The notes below the pieces were generated by a model that was not told the origin of the DNA, did no database searches, and saw only the letters and a list, made by a program, of their open reading frames with translations. A stretch of DNA of 64,000 bases from Aquatica leii. Taxonomy: Eukaryota > Arthropoda > Insecta > Coleoptera > Lampyridae. This document shows, piece by piece, positions 36,950 through 48,961 of the stretch. Position 1 is the stretch's first letter. Each line of letters opens with the position of its first letter. The DNA is taken from assembly GCA_035610365.1 (NCBI GenBank), contig CM069436.1, positions 42,291,117 through 42,355,116 on the forward strand, written 5' to 3'. The position numbers were made by a program, and so were the translations under genes.

Positions 36950-37560
36950 ATTCTGTCGATCATCAACGTCATCTATTTTTAGAATAAAATCATTGTTGGT
37001 TCATTCTAATTTGATGTCACTATAATCTTTTCTAAGCTTTGATTGTATTGTGGTTTCCAGAAGTTTTATGTAAATCTTTGGTGTGATTTGGTTCATCTGC
37101 CATTTTTTCTTTGTTTTCTAATTGTCTAATATGTCTAACTTTTGTTTTATTCAAACCATAGCAAGTATTTTCATTATCCATTTTTCTGTAATTAGCAAAC
37201 CACCATGTGCTCTAGAAGCCATTCTTATTACAACCGATGTTATCGAAACCGAGAACGAACACAAACTGTAAGTTTTGGCTTATACCACTTCCACAAATCG
37301 CATAAAACTGCCTCGGGAGATATATCTAACAGCCGACTGTGCACAATATTTCTAAAATCACGGTTGTGAGAAACGTCATCAGTACCGAAAACTTTAGATA
37401 CAAATCTTGACAATCGTTATCTATACATTTAATATTTTGTAATCCAGCAGTAAGTTTGAACAAATCCTCTAAATTATTTCTTATTGAAGAACGTTTTAAA
37501 ATGAGTTAAGCGCAACTGACTACAAAGAATTTTGTATAAGTTCATAATTACGCGCATTTA
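36950..37560 (-). pseudogene. Unidentified coding relic
   Basis: On the minus strand three frames alternate in reading as protein: RSSIRNNLEDLFKLTAG, then VFGTDDVSHNRDFRNIVHSRLLDISPEAVLCDLWKWYKPKL, then STWWFANYRKMDNENTCYGLNKTKVRHIRQLENKEKMADEP, then DYSDIKLE...NDFILKIDDVDD. Composition and conserved-looking aromatic and charged residues suggest an old gene broken by frameshifts. I do not recognise the family. Given its setting a transposon origin is likely, but that is inference. Confidence 0.4.
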
Positions 37561-37980
37561 TTACTTAGTTAAAATTTCTTAAATCTTTATGGTGTAATAG
37601 ATACCCTTGCGTGACGACTGATGCCGTTGTTGATTGTAATCGGTAATATATGATATAAAGTTGATGTTGGTTGATGCAAAGTCCGTACTGCACTCGAAAG
37701 AATATTGATATTGAAGTCACAATAGTTAATGTGTTGATACAAAGTTTGAATCGCACACAAATAAAATACGAACAATTTAGATATAAATTAATCGTATTGA
37801 ATTATTATTCCCGCTTAAAGAACTGACGTTTATACGCAAAATAAAAATACGTAAGTTGTGCATATGCACTTTATCTCTATTTGCAAAACTAATGTAACTC
37901 TTCAAAAATGTTTATGACAACAGATTAAATTACATACGTTTATTGTAATATTAACCTCTAAAAAATAAATATGAAGCATT

Positions 37981-38064
37981 TTCGTAATTCGTATTTCGTA
38001 ATTCGTAATTCGTAATTCGTAATTCGTAATTCGTAATTCGTTATTTGTTATTCGTAATTCGTAA
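37981..38064. repeat. (CGTAATT)n microsatellite
   Basis: Tandem 7-bp unit CGTAATT repeated about ten times, with a few single-base variants near 37991 and 38041-38050. Confidence 0.95.
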
Positions 38065-39834
38065 AGCATTATCACAGTAATTCAACAAGTTTTAATTTTT
38101 AATTTAAGTAAATTAAACTACCAACTTATGCAACACCCTGTGTTATTAACTAATTACGGTAACAAAAGTTGTTTTTGAAAAATTGAACGTTAACAAATAT
38201 GAAGTGAATACAAATTGAAAAACATGGAGCATTGTAGCTTCAAGCTTGAATAATTTAAAAAAAAACATAAATTTATTGCGAAGTATGAATATTTGGTCGT
38301 TGTACATACGATTAACACTAAAACCTTTTTAATAAGAAAAAAAGGGTACTTAGATTTTTACAGTGCTGTTAGCGCTAGTGGTTTATAAACATCTCCTAAA
38401 AAGTTGAAAAGTAAAGCAATGAGTATACCATGACTACAAATATGCTGCATATGAGTAATAAAACGTGTTATTTATATCCTTTTTCAAAAGATATCAAAAA
38501 ATGCCTGACGAGATTTCACACTATTGTTTACTTACGCATCTTGTTTTGTATATTTATTTATTCATATATTGTTATAAGTTTTGTCTTCTGTATTCTTTCA
38601 TTTTTGTTCAGTATCTTTAAATTAGTAATTTCAGATACAATCGCAACAAATTTAGTTTTGGTTTGTTAAATACCACCAGTTAGCAAATATTCGGCAAAAA
38701 TAAATGCTTTGAATCTAAACGTTAAAACTTTTGTTATTATATATATTTATTATAGATATTTGAAAACGTTTTTGCTGTTTTCAATTAAAAAAATAAGTAA
38801 AGACTATGTCAATAAAAGTGTCCATCGCTATCAACTATTATCTCTCATCTTTCTGGCAGCATACAAATACTATTGTCTTCCTATGTTACCGTTTTTGATT
38901 AAGTTTTGCATAATGTAATCTAACGTTGTCTAGTTGCAAAATTACTTTGTCGTTTTACTTCTAATACCCGGTTTAAACACATTAATTGTAGTCGATAACA
39001 ATTTTACGTGATAGTTGTGTTAGATTTGAGAAGTGTATAACGTTATACATCTAACTATTTCTATCAAATACAAAGGATGAGTTTAACCATCGATCTTTAA
39101 AATGTTTAACGTTGTAATATATGTTTGCACTTTTTATTTTTAGTCTCAATACAATGCAAAAAACTTTTGGTGTTGGAGTGTTTGACGTTGTGTGGTCAAC
39201 TTCCAATTGTGTTTCAAAGCTTTCTTTATATTCTATTTTAAAATGATTATTATTATTGCGTCAAAACGAATCTATGTATAGTGTTTTCGAAAGAGCGTAA
39301 TTGACTTACGTTACCACAAGCAATATATGTTGTTTCTTAAAAAAAATCTACTAGTCATAAACCCGTCTGCTAAGTTTTTGTTGAGCTATTTTGTATGTAC
39401 GACCACAAAAACAAGTAATGCTATAAATGTCTTTAGTATATAACGTTCATTTATTTCATACATGAACTTACCTGTCTCCTTTATTTTTCTTATTTCCAGT
39501 AGTTGTTTTTGTTCCTTCATCACTACATTGTTCTTCTGGTTAATGTATGGTCTTTAAATAGAGTTACATGATTTGCACAAGCAACTCCTGTGCGTTTGAT
39601 TTTTTGTATACTACATAAATTTTTTTATCTGAATCCAATATTGTTCAAACGAATACTGATTTAATATAAGTGCAATTACATTTTTTATGTTAAACCTAAA
39701 TTGTGTTTTTGTAAATTATTGTTTTTTTAGTATAATTTATTCAAACGTTGACAAACCATTATTCTTGTAAGTAAAATGACCGTAACCGGCGGTCATAATC
39801 AAACAAAAACATTTCTAATAAAATTGAAAAGATT
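38065..39834. other. AT-rich spacer
   Basis: No gene recognised; the + strand frames at 38430-38669 and 38709-38918 are hydrophobic by composition only. A TGACCG...CGGTCA palindrome at 39777-39795 lies just upstream of the next transposase relic and may belong to it. Confidence 0.5.
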
Positions 39835-41085
39835 ATGAATGGAGAGATAGATGCAGACGACCAAATTAAAAACGACTTTGAAGACGAGTTTAGTCATCAT
39901 AAAGAGGATATCCTACAGCATGAAAAAATATATAGCTTAGGGGGTGCTATCGATGATGATGATAATGGTTTCAATAAAAACAACGAAAATTTTTAAGTTA
40001 TTAACGATACTTTGAATAATGCAGTAAGAGATATCTGTAGAAGGCGTTCAGTAAGAATTAACAAAGATAAAGTCAAAGATAGATACAAAGTACAGGACAC
40101 AGAAATGAACAAAATAAACGAAGCTGCAGCAGATAATGCCGAAGAAAAAGTAGAAGATGAAGCAATGAACGATGAAGATAATTGAGTACTTTGTGATGTA
40201 AAAGAAGATAAAGAATAAGAAGATAACATACCATCAGCAAAAATTGATCAAATTAAAAGTAAAGTGATTGTTCTAACAGCTATTTTTCTCAAAGGCAGAA
40301 ATGAACATTAGTGGTCAACCAAACAACCCTAGAAGTTCTAGAAAAATAGCTACACAAAACATAATTTATTTTTTCTCTGGAAGCAGAATGCAAACGAATT
40401 ACTCAAACTTACCTTTTTAAATTTTTTTAGTGATCAAATAATTCAGAGAATTGTAGCACACACAAATAATCAGCCTATTCATTATAACTTTGCCAAATAT
40501 GCTAATCAAACTTCTAATATTAGTCAAACTTCCAAAGAAGAAAAAGCCCTTTCTAGACTTTTGATTTTCTTAGCAGCTATGAAAAACATCCATTTTTTGG
40601 TAAGAAAAATGTTTGATACGATATTATCGAGATCTATATATACATATTTAGAGCAACAAAGAGTTCTAGCCGTTTACAATTTTAATCAATTCATTGCGCG
40701 TTGATGATAAGAATACTAGAACCGAAAGAAAAAAAGTTGAGATGTATTTATCAATATTTGTAATTTATCTTACACTACAGCTTTATACACGACCATTGAC
40801 GAGAAGCTTTTAGCTTTTAGTGAGAGATGTTCATTTCGTATGTACATCCCAAACAAACCTGCCAAATATGTGATTAAAATTGTTATGCAATGTGACTCAA
40901 GCACTAAGTATTTAAGTAATACTAGCACATATTTGGAAAAAAAAAGAAACATAGGAAGACTTTCTCTTTCCAATTACTATGTCAAAGAATTAACCAAAAT
41001 CATTTGCGGCAGTAAGAGAAACGGACTATATAAACAACTGGTTTTTTCTGCATTGACTGTCAGAATGATAACTTGAGATTTAAGA
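39835..41085 (+). pseudogene. piggyBac transposase, second copy, 3'-truncated
   Basis: Plus strand. ATG at 39835 opens an acidic N-terminus (MNGEIDADDQIKND..., IDDDDNGF), then RRRSVRINKDK. Next come KGRNEH, stop, WSTKQP ('KxGxxWS..PP'), FFSDQIIQRIVAHTNNQ ('FFtdelle.Iv.hTN'), LIFLAAMKNIHF, ERKKVEMYLSIFVIY and (40840-41040) RMYIPNKPAKYVIKIVMQCDSSTKYLSNTSTYLEKK with YYVKELTKIICGSKRN ('QYIPSKPxKYGIKIxxLCDxxTxY...YxVxxLxxPixGTxRN'). The rest (second and third catalytic Asp, Cys-rich tail) is absent. Stops and frameshifts interrupt it. It is a different lineage from the 7.5-8.8 kb copy. Confidence 0.85.
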
Positions 41086-41097
41086 AAAAGTTAAACA

Positions 41098-43105
41098 TTT
41101 CAGTAACCCAAACTGGCCTATTTTTTTATTGTCTACTTTTTTTTTGTTAACAAGACAGTACTATTATATTTGACTTTTAAAACCGAATTTTTACCTTGCA
41201 ATATATAAATAGTACAAACTTATACTTGTAATTTTATTTTATAAAAAATATATAAACAAAAACTTCTAGTTCACGTAACTATATAACTCGAAATCTACTG
41301 GGGCTACTTGGTTACCCCTCTTAGACGATTCCGTAAAACTTCAGACCTTGGTCACGCTAGAGTTAAATATGTAAATCTAAAAGTTAAAACTGATTAAAAA
41401 AATTTATCAATTTTAAAACTAGACATTGGTACGTTAATTTTATATAGATTACTAGTTAATATTTAAGCTATTATTATAAACAATGTTTCAATATAAGCAC
41501 TTTATCGCAAAACGTTGCATAACTATATTTTCCAATATTTTATTGTTAGGAATGTAGTCTAAAAATGTTTAAAATCCACAATCATAAATCAAATGTTTAC
41601 ACGTATTTATTGAAGAACGCTATTACACAGAATAACACAAATATTCTAAAAATAATTAAAATACGATAAAATGCAACAATCCAAAATAAAAACTAACTAA
41701 AATTTAGAATGAACTACTTAAAATTAAATAATGAAATATTGTTTTAGTACTAGTCATTGCTTACGTTAGTTAAAGAGATAATATTATAATTAAATTGTAC
41801 GTATAAAGCTGAATTTTTATTTGTTTATTAAAACTATTAAAACATGTTATAAAGTATATTTATCAATTTTTAATAAAAAAAAATAAACAATATAAAAACA
41901 AACTTTATGTTTTCAAAAATAAGAAAAATTTTTTTATTACATTATATCAGTGCGTGTTCACATATTTTATACACCCGTGCTATGACTGTACAAACGAAAC
42001 GGAATAATAGAAATTTATAGCCATGGGCAATAAAACCAAATATTTCCAGATAGATTTATTAAACGATTTTTATTCTTATGGATTTACAGTTTTAAATAAA
42101 ATATTTAAATTACAATACATAAATTTTTTTAAAAACATACATTGCATTATATGGTTATTTAAACTTAGGTATTAAATAAACTGAAGTTTTAATTTAAATT
42201 TTTAGGCGACAGTTTTTTCTTTGTTTTTAGACACGTGTAAAACGCTTATTACACATTATTTGTATCTATGCACTTAATATACAAAATCTTTTATTTTGTT
42301 AAAATAAGTTTAATTTATAAAAAACGCATTAAAGCAAACAAAACTTTAACACAATTTATAAGAGACAAAATGTTTTATAAGACTTTTTAACAAAATTTAA
42401 TTAAAATCGTTTCTCATTAAATTCAATTTGCTAAGACTCGATTAAAATAAAATTTATTTCATTAACTTTCCATTACTCCAGTATGTAATAGAAAGTAATA
42501 TTGAATTCGGCAAATATATAAAACGAAATTTAACATATATGAGAAGATTAATTTAATTTAAATGATTTATACAAAGAATAAGTCAATATTGTTAACATTT
42601 GTTCCAATAAACGCATTTTCTAAAATAGTTGTAATATAATTTTAATGTCGGCTTCTAACTGCTATAAGTTGTTTCTGAATAACAGTAAGTTGTAACAATA
42701 CATCGTAATGTAAATAAAAACTCTTGGCATTTAAATAAATTGCACTCTAACGGGCTAACAACAATCTATTTTGTTTGGATGTAACTTTAAATAGCTTACG
42801 CAACTTAACAAAAGTTTCTTAAAGCAATTTTAACTTAATTGAATGTTTTTTAGTAACGCTAACCACGGTTTTTCCTACGTTGTATTAAATTCGAATTGAA
42901 ATGCCAATTTTCTAAAAAATAAATTAACCTAGTCTAACATAGAATTGAAAATACGTATAAAAATTACTTGTTAAATTGTTAAACCTACCCGCAATTTACG
43001 AATATTCAATAAGTGAAATTGCAATAAACATGGATGTCACTTTAGGCAATACTTTTTTTACATACACAAATATACTTTTTATAATATTGTTTATTTCTGT
43101 TGCAG
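41098..43105. other. AT-rich spacer upstream of the Osiris gene
   Basis: At 41100-41116 the words CAGTAACCCAAACTG repeat the inner TIR of the MITE at 29262, so a Tigger-like scrap is present. The rest is A/T-rich with no recognisable exon. It must contain or be spanned by the intron that ends at the acceptor at 43105. Confidence 0.5.
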
Positions 43106-43133
43106 GTAGTTGTTAAAGGAATGTTGACAAAAA
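43106..43133 (+). other. 5' leader of the Osiris exon with an overlapping upstream start codon
   Basis: A polypyrimidine stretch ending TTGCAG at 43105 marks an acceptor, so the exon begins at 43106 and an upstream leader exon is implied. An ATG at 43121 lies 13 bases before the Osiris ATG (43134), in another frame. It runs 36 codons before stopping and overlaps the coding start. The Osiris ATG has the better context (AAAAATGAG). Confidence 0.55.
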
Positions 43134-43491
43134 ATGAGTTCGTTGTGGAAGCATATCAGAAGTTGGTGCATGATCAGATTTCTTCTTTTAATTTATTTTC
43201 CGCGTATCATACAATCGTGTTCAACAGTGGAAGTTAATAAACTTAGTCCATTAGATAGAGAATTAAAGACTTATGTTGACGATCTTGTAAGAACAGACAA
43301 TTACATGATAATACCTGGAATAGACATAAAACGTAACGCAAACGTGTCTCAAGATAAATTACTGCCAGATAGTTGTCAAACAAATAGACGGATGAAAAGT
43401 ATAGACGATTATTTAACAGAAAAGCTTGAAAAATATGCTCTTGATCATTATGTGACCGTAAACCTTCCGGAAACAGCAAGATTCTTTAAAC
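43134..43491 (+). CDS. Osiris-family protein, exon with signal peptide and N-terminal half
   Basis: Osiris proteins are insect-specific, secretory-pathway or membrane-associated proteins linked to cuticle formation. This exon encodes residues 1-119. A hydrophobic signal peptide spans about residues 12-28 (CMIRFLLLIYFPRIIQS). Cys29 and Cys81 may be the conserved N-terminal cysteine pair. Residues 88-118 (KSIDDYLTEKLEKYALDHYVTVNLPETARFF) fit the DUF1676 start, where relatives read 'D..L..K...fl..h.l.v.lP'. It ends C/gtaagta at 43491/43492, phase 1, matching the phase of the exon at 49776. No other Osiris gene is seen although the family usually clusters. I cannot tell which numbered Osiris it is. 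Confidence 0.85.
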
Positions 43492-44588
43492 GTAAGTATA
43501 CCATGTTTAAATAATAAATTTTTAAGCTACGTATTCATAGGTGTAAAATTTCTATTATTTGGTGAATAGTAGGAACTAATACTTTTTAATTAAAAAAAAA
43601 GTATTATGTTATAAATTGCATCAAATTTAATCAAATATTAATAAACGTTTCATGTTACTTATATTTATCGATTGCTCATTATTTTTTTTGTATTTCTTTG
43701 GTGATACTGTTTTATGTGCGCCTAATGAATTTAGTTTAAACGACTTAAATTGACTTAATGCTAACTCAAAGATATAATTAATATTGTTTGCATAAAGTCT
43801 TTTAAATATTTTTGTAAAAAACACTATTGATTTTTTTAAATTAATTTTATATATTTACTGGTAGCTTCATATTAAGAAAAATACAGATTAAAAAAATAGT
43901 ATTGTTTAGTTTTTGCTGAAGTTTTTTTTTTACTAGTTATGAAATGTTATTAAAAAGTTCGTTATTTATTTAGTACTACGTGTACGACTTATTTTACACG
44001 TCATTGAAAAACACATTATGTGGTAGTCCTACAGCAATTGATTTTTCTAATTGCTTAAAATGCATGAACCGGTGTAAATGTCGTTGTTAGAGCAGTTCTA
44101 AATTGCACTTAATAAACAGCAGCTTCTAATGTTAGACTTAAAATGAAATTTTTTTAATTGTAATTCAGCGCCGTTCAATATGAACGTTTACTTAAAAAAA
44201 TGAATTATATTCTAAACAAATTGCTACTAACTATAGTTATACAGAGTGTAACACTAAAAAATAACACTTAGAACTCATTAAAATCAATAACTTTTTTTAT
44301 TTCAAATTTTTGATTTGAAGTCCTAGTTAATAGTTATTGGTGTTTTTTGTTTTTCAAAAAATCGTTATTACTCCATTATTTCAAGCAACATTTAAAAAAT
44401 ACAAAAACTTTCAGCATTTGCATTTGGTTCTTTATAACATTCGTATTCACAACTATTTATCATTTTATTAAATAACAAAATGACATTTGATCAAAATTTA
44501 AAAAGAAGATATTTAGAAAACCACTGTTCGTCGTAGAAAACAACACAAACGTTGAATCGTAGTCGTTTTAATTTAAATTCTTGTGGTA

Positions 44589-46815
44589 CCAACATGCCCC
44601 CTACCTTGAAAACTGTTGCTTTTAATTGGTTATAAAGGTAGCGGGCATAACTTGACTACTGTCCGTTGTGTTGCACTCTTCAATATTTCCACAGTTGCTA
44701 CCTTCAAAACTTTAGTATGTAGTTTTAAGACTAGACCCAATCGCCAATTGGAGGTAGATTATCTTTTTTTAGTAACACTTAATCCTCCACTGGTAATAAG
44801 CTGCATTATTGTTTCAAACGGCACCGTTGCTGCAATTCAGACACGTACTCCAAACTCCAACGTTTCCAAATATGTTACTTTATTTGCTGCATGTGCTAAT
44901 ACATGGACAGCAGCAGCAGCAGCGATAAGTGCTCAAATGTTAACTGTATGTAATTGGTAAACCTTTTTAAGTGTTGTTTTATGCTTTTTACTGCTGTTTC
45001 TCATAAGCTATAAGGAGTGCCTAACTTCTTTAAACTAGAATTAACCGCAACAAAGTTAAACTTGTTATCCGAAAAGATATCTTTGAATATACCTCGTCGT
45101 AAAACGAATCGATGCACCGCAAGCAAACATGATCATTGATACTTGTGATAAGCCGCAGATGAATCGCTTTTGTTATAAAACAAATAAAAAGGCTAACATA
45201 AGCTTTAATTAATTTACAGTCACAACCGGCTTTATGCTTATAAAAACAGGCGTGCATAGTAAACACCCGTCACTTCCAAATGTCGTTTTAGATGGAGATG
45301 TTGACTAGGCAACTTTCCTATCATAGGATGATTAATTTTTGAGTTAAAACAAAAACATTTTACGGATTGTCTCACCGTTTTTCAAAATAGATTGTACCAT
45401 CAAACAGTCAGTAATCATCTCGCATCACTAAAAGTAGCAATTGGAAACCCACATCTAATAACTTTAAATGCTCAGAATTAAATACTGAATGTGTCAAATG
45501 ATTTCTTGCTGTCAATATTATAGCGTGCCTTTTGAAGAACGCAAATAACGAATTATCCAGTCTACCGCCAACTATTAATATGGTTTCTTGATCGAAACAA
45601 AGATTTAAGTTAAATAGTTTGCTGTCTTTTTTAATTAGATCAACTCTGGCTAGACTATTAATTTTTCCTTTAGAATGTTTAACTTTTATGGTTATTATTA
45701 ATTTAATAAAAGAACTATTAATTTTGTTCAATGTAAGAGACCCAACAATTTATTTTGCTGTCGGAATCTTAAAATTGTTGGGAAATCGAAACAATAATGC
45801 AGTAATCCGCTTGAGCGTTTGTAAATTAGAAAATCTGGAGATTATTTCATTATCAATAGTCGTTATTGTCAAAAATACATGCGCGTAAGCTTTAATGTCT
45901 TTAAAATGTCCGGGGTTGCAGGTTGATTTATGTTTGTGTTGTTAGCAACTCAAGCATTTTCCGACTTTAATAGCCAGTGTGAGCCGTGCCACCATAGTTT
46001 ACACTGTATGAGCTCTTTGGCTGTCATACCGCGTGATTAAACATTTGCAGGATTATCGGAACTCTGAAGGTGAAGCAAATGATCCGTTTTGGTTAATTGT
46101 TGAATTTGAGCTACTTTATGACCGACTAATGTTTGTAAGGTATTTGGTTACAATTTCAATCATTTGAGGACAATGGTAGAGCTCGACCAAAAAACTGTTT
46201 TATTGAATTTTATTTGTGAAGGTATTTTTGGCTAAATTTCAAAGCAAAAACGCGACGGATAACTCTAACCACGGATTAGTTTTCGTCTCTAAAAGGCTAA
46301 TTTTTTATTTAGCACATATTTGCACTTGCACACTTTCATGGTTTAATTAAACGTACATAAATACACGCGCTATATTCTTGCCCTTAGACATCTAGAAATC
46401 CGTGCCAGAATTGCTCAACGCGGGCGGTAAAGTTTCATCCTATGACACGCGTTCAAGTCAAAGTTTTTGTAAAAATATCGTTGCTAAAATTACCAAAGGT
46501 TTCAATAGCCCTAAGTGATCAAATATCTGTGTTATACTGGTAAGACATTTTAAGTAAGAAGTATTTCACAAATCTTATAGATTAGTCTGTCAGACTACAA
46601 ACACCAAATAAGACTATACGTTTTGGTATTTTTACTATCGTCTAATTTTAAAGTTTTAATTGCGCGCTTGTCTTGCTCAAAATGCTTTAGAACTTCTGTG
46701 CGATTTGAATCAAATTTACGCACAGAACCTTGTTTTAAAATCTCTTGAAGTCCTTTTGCAGCTTCTTCCATTGAGTCCGCTCCCGTTAGCAATCATTCTT
46801 TTTTTGCCTTTTGAT
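44589..46815 (-). pseudogene. BEL/Pao retrotransposon relic: RT end, RNase H, integrase, 3' LTR start
   Basis: Minus strand. 46792-46595 has LLTGADSMEEAAKGLQEIL...GSVRKFDSN, the block just after the RT YVDD box, whose two Asp codons are changed. Then VGHKVAQIQQL, HLQSSDNPANV, stop, SRGMTAKELI and LWWHGSHWLLKSENA (46110-45950), RNase H to integrase spacer. 45731-45408 has VGGRLDNS and ILTARNHLTHSVF...HLKLLDVGFQLLL (zinc-binding region). 45266-45030 has KAYVSLFICFITKAIHLRLITS (integrase core). 44790-44630 has KDNLPPIGDW and VKVATVEILKSATQRTVVKLCPLPL, then stop, the typical BEL C-terminus. A purine tract (AAGGTAGGGGGC, 44596-44607) and TGTTGG at 44594 mark the 3' LTR start. Gag, protease and most RT are missing, so it is 5'-truncated. 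Confidence 0.88.
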
Positions 46816-47590
46816 AGACTTTTTTACGTTCTTCCTGTTTTTATTATATTCTTGTTCATCCCTTTGTGTTTTTGTTTTAATGTAGTTCTTTTAAGCTGTT
46901 TTTTCTATTTGCTGCTATTTTTATTTAATTATCCTACGATTTGGTTTTTTTTGTAGATCTATTCTGTTCATTTTTTCTATATATTTTCTCTATTGTTGTC
47001 AATAATACTTTTTAAATGCTTTTCATCTATCTTCCAATGTCCATTCAATTTTTTTTCCTCTAGTTTCTGAAATGCCAAGTCTGTCTCTTTTTAATATATT
47101 TTTTTATTTCTTTTAATCTTTAGTTTAATTTATTATCTTGTTTCTTTTCTTTCATTTAGTTTTATTTGACAGTTTGCTGTAATTAATATATAGTTTGAAC
47201 CAATTTCTGTTTTTTTCTATTAATAAAACTTTACAAAAAGTTTTATTAAAAATAAACTACCGTCGTCCGTTCTTTAGCGTTAATTGGTTAGAAATTATCA
47301 TCTCCAAAAATTGTTTTTGTCATTTTAGCTTAGATGTGTTTAATAACGTTTCAATTAAAACGCTTTAGTAGACATAGCAACAAATTTTATTTTGATTGAA
47401 CTATTCAGTGCTTTGTAAATTAGTCTAATATTTTATAGCATACAATAAAATTATTGTTTCATTATTAAATATGTATTAAATACCTGCTGAAAAACATAAT
47501 TATTTTTGGTAAAGATTTTTTCCCCTCATCTGTGTATTGCACTAACTAATTTAGACTTTAATTCACACTTTAATCTATTTTTGTAGCAAC

Positions 47591-47620
47591 GTTTCGTGCT
47601 ACACGCGACCACTTTATCAA
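47591..47620 (-). ncRNA. Hammerhead-like core in a Penelope-type end (Osiris intron)
   Basis: Minus strand TTGATAA, then AGTGGTCGCGTGTAGCAC, then GAAAC followed by GTTGCTAC. A GTG/CAC-closed stem II and a perfect GAAAC box are present; the first box has two changes. The downstream GTTGCTAC parallels GTTACC/GTTGGTAAC in the other copies. Confidence 0.38.
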
Positions 47621-48840
47621 GCCAACTGTAATTTATTAAACTCGTAAGTCAACAGCATAGTAACAACACACTGAATTAACACATAATTTTTAACAGGTAA
47701 AACTTACAGAATAAAATCAAGTGGAACAATCCACCGACCAAAGACATAGGCAACTTTACGAACTGTGTTTACTAAATAATCAACCAACTATTTTATTAGC
47801 TATCTATGCACCAAAAACGTTACTATGAACATTACGTCCGAAGAGCAAAGTAATACAGCCTATGGATTAAAGAATGCATATTGTTTGATAGGCGTAATTG
47901 TTACACCAATAGTGGTTTTACTGTGCTATAATATAAAAAAAACAATTCTTTTTTGTTTCTATTTTACTAAATCTACAAGTATACCGAGTATTCTAGAACA
48001 ATAAATAATTTTACGTCCAATCTTTTATTTGTCCAAATTAATTTTACAATTACAATAAATGTATAAGAATTATATCTAAATATGTTAAAAAATAGAATTT
48101 TTTTCCTAGATCTAAAAAAAATATAAAGAAAAACATCATTGTCTTAATTTTAGCAATAGTTGTTAAGAAAAAATATGATTAGAATATTAGGTATATACCC
48201 TATGCAAAAGTGAGAATGAAAGAAATTCTCAAATGGTCATTATTATTTAGATAACGAACAGTACTTTTATTGTTTAAGATTAATAACATTATGTGCAATT
48301 TTCGTTTATAAATAACGTATTCCAATAGTTTAATATTTAATATACTTTGTTCATATTACAGAATGATGTTGAGAAAAAGACTAAAAAGTAAAGTAAATGG
48401 TAGGCAGTTAAAATCCTCAATCTTTTTTAAAATTGTACTGTTTTTAAAATTTCCTTAGCACAAACCAGTAAAATGTCAACATACAAAAAAATATTAATAC
48501 TTAAACCGTTATAAAAGAAGTATTCTCAAACACGCTAAATTAGACTGCGCAGCCATATTGATGCAGCTGTTTAATATGAAAGACAAAATCAAAATAGTGA
48601 AACTCTTTGACTTAGTATAAAAACCAGTAAACTAAAACTAGTTGTCAAAAGGCAATATGCCAGTGTTAAATATTTTAGAACATTTAAGTATAAGTTAATT
48701 CGTCGTTTCCCTAATATGTAATAATGAAAAAAATAATATTTTTTTGAGATGGTTAAGTTTGTATAAGTTTTTATAGTAGCCGTTTTGTTTAATCGTAAAT
48801 TGAATAAAATTAACCCGTGAACCTTTTTTTCATTATTATT

Positions 48841-48961
48841 ATAATAAAATAGTTTTTAGGTAAATGGTGTATATACTTGTTAAAAAACACACAAGCTTTC
48901 GAACGAACGAGTTTTTTAAATAAATATTTATACACCTTTTACCTAAAAACTATTTTATTAT
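48841..48961. repeat. 33-bp inverted repeat (foldback) in the Osiris intron
   Basis: Arm 48841-48873 (ATAATAAAATAGTTTTTAGG and on) pairs with 48929-48961 with a single mismatch. The 55-nt loop contains a second imperfect inverted repeat and, on the minus strand, CGAAAGCTTG as in the Penelope end repeat at 21014. Confidence 0.85.

Noticed and set aside
37981-38064. Telomere-like or satellite array
   Set aside because: The unit CGTAATT is not the insect telomere repeat (TTAGG) and the array is only about 84 bp, so a simple microsatellite is the better reading.
40770-40973. 67-codon minus-strand frame
   Set aside because: Antisense shadow of the piggyBac core at 40840-41040.
43243-43479. 78-codon minus-strand frame
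   Set aside because: Antisense shadow of the Osiris exon.
44616-44960. 114-codon + strand open frame in the Osiris intron
   Set aside because: It is the antisense shadow of the BEL/Pao integrase C-terminus, which carries the recognised motifs on the minus strand; its Ala run is an antisense CTG repeat.
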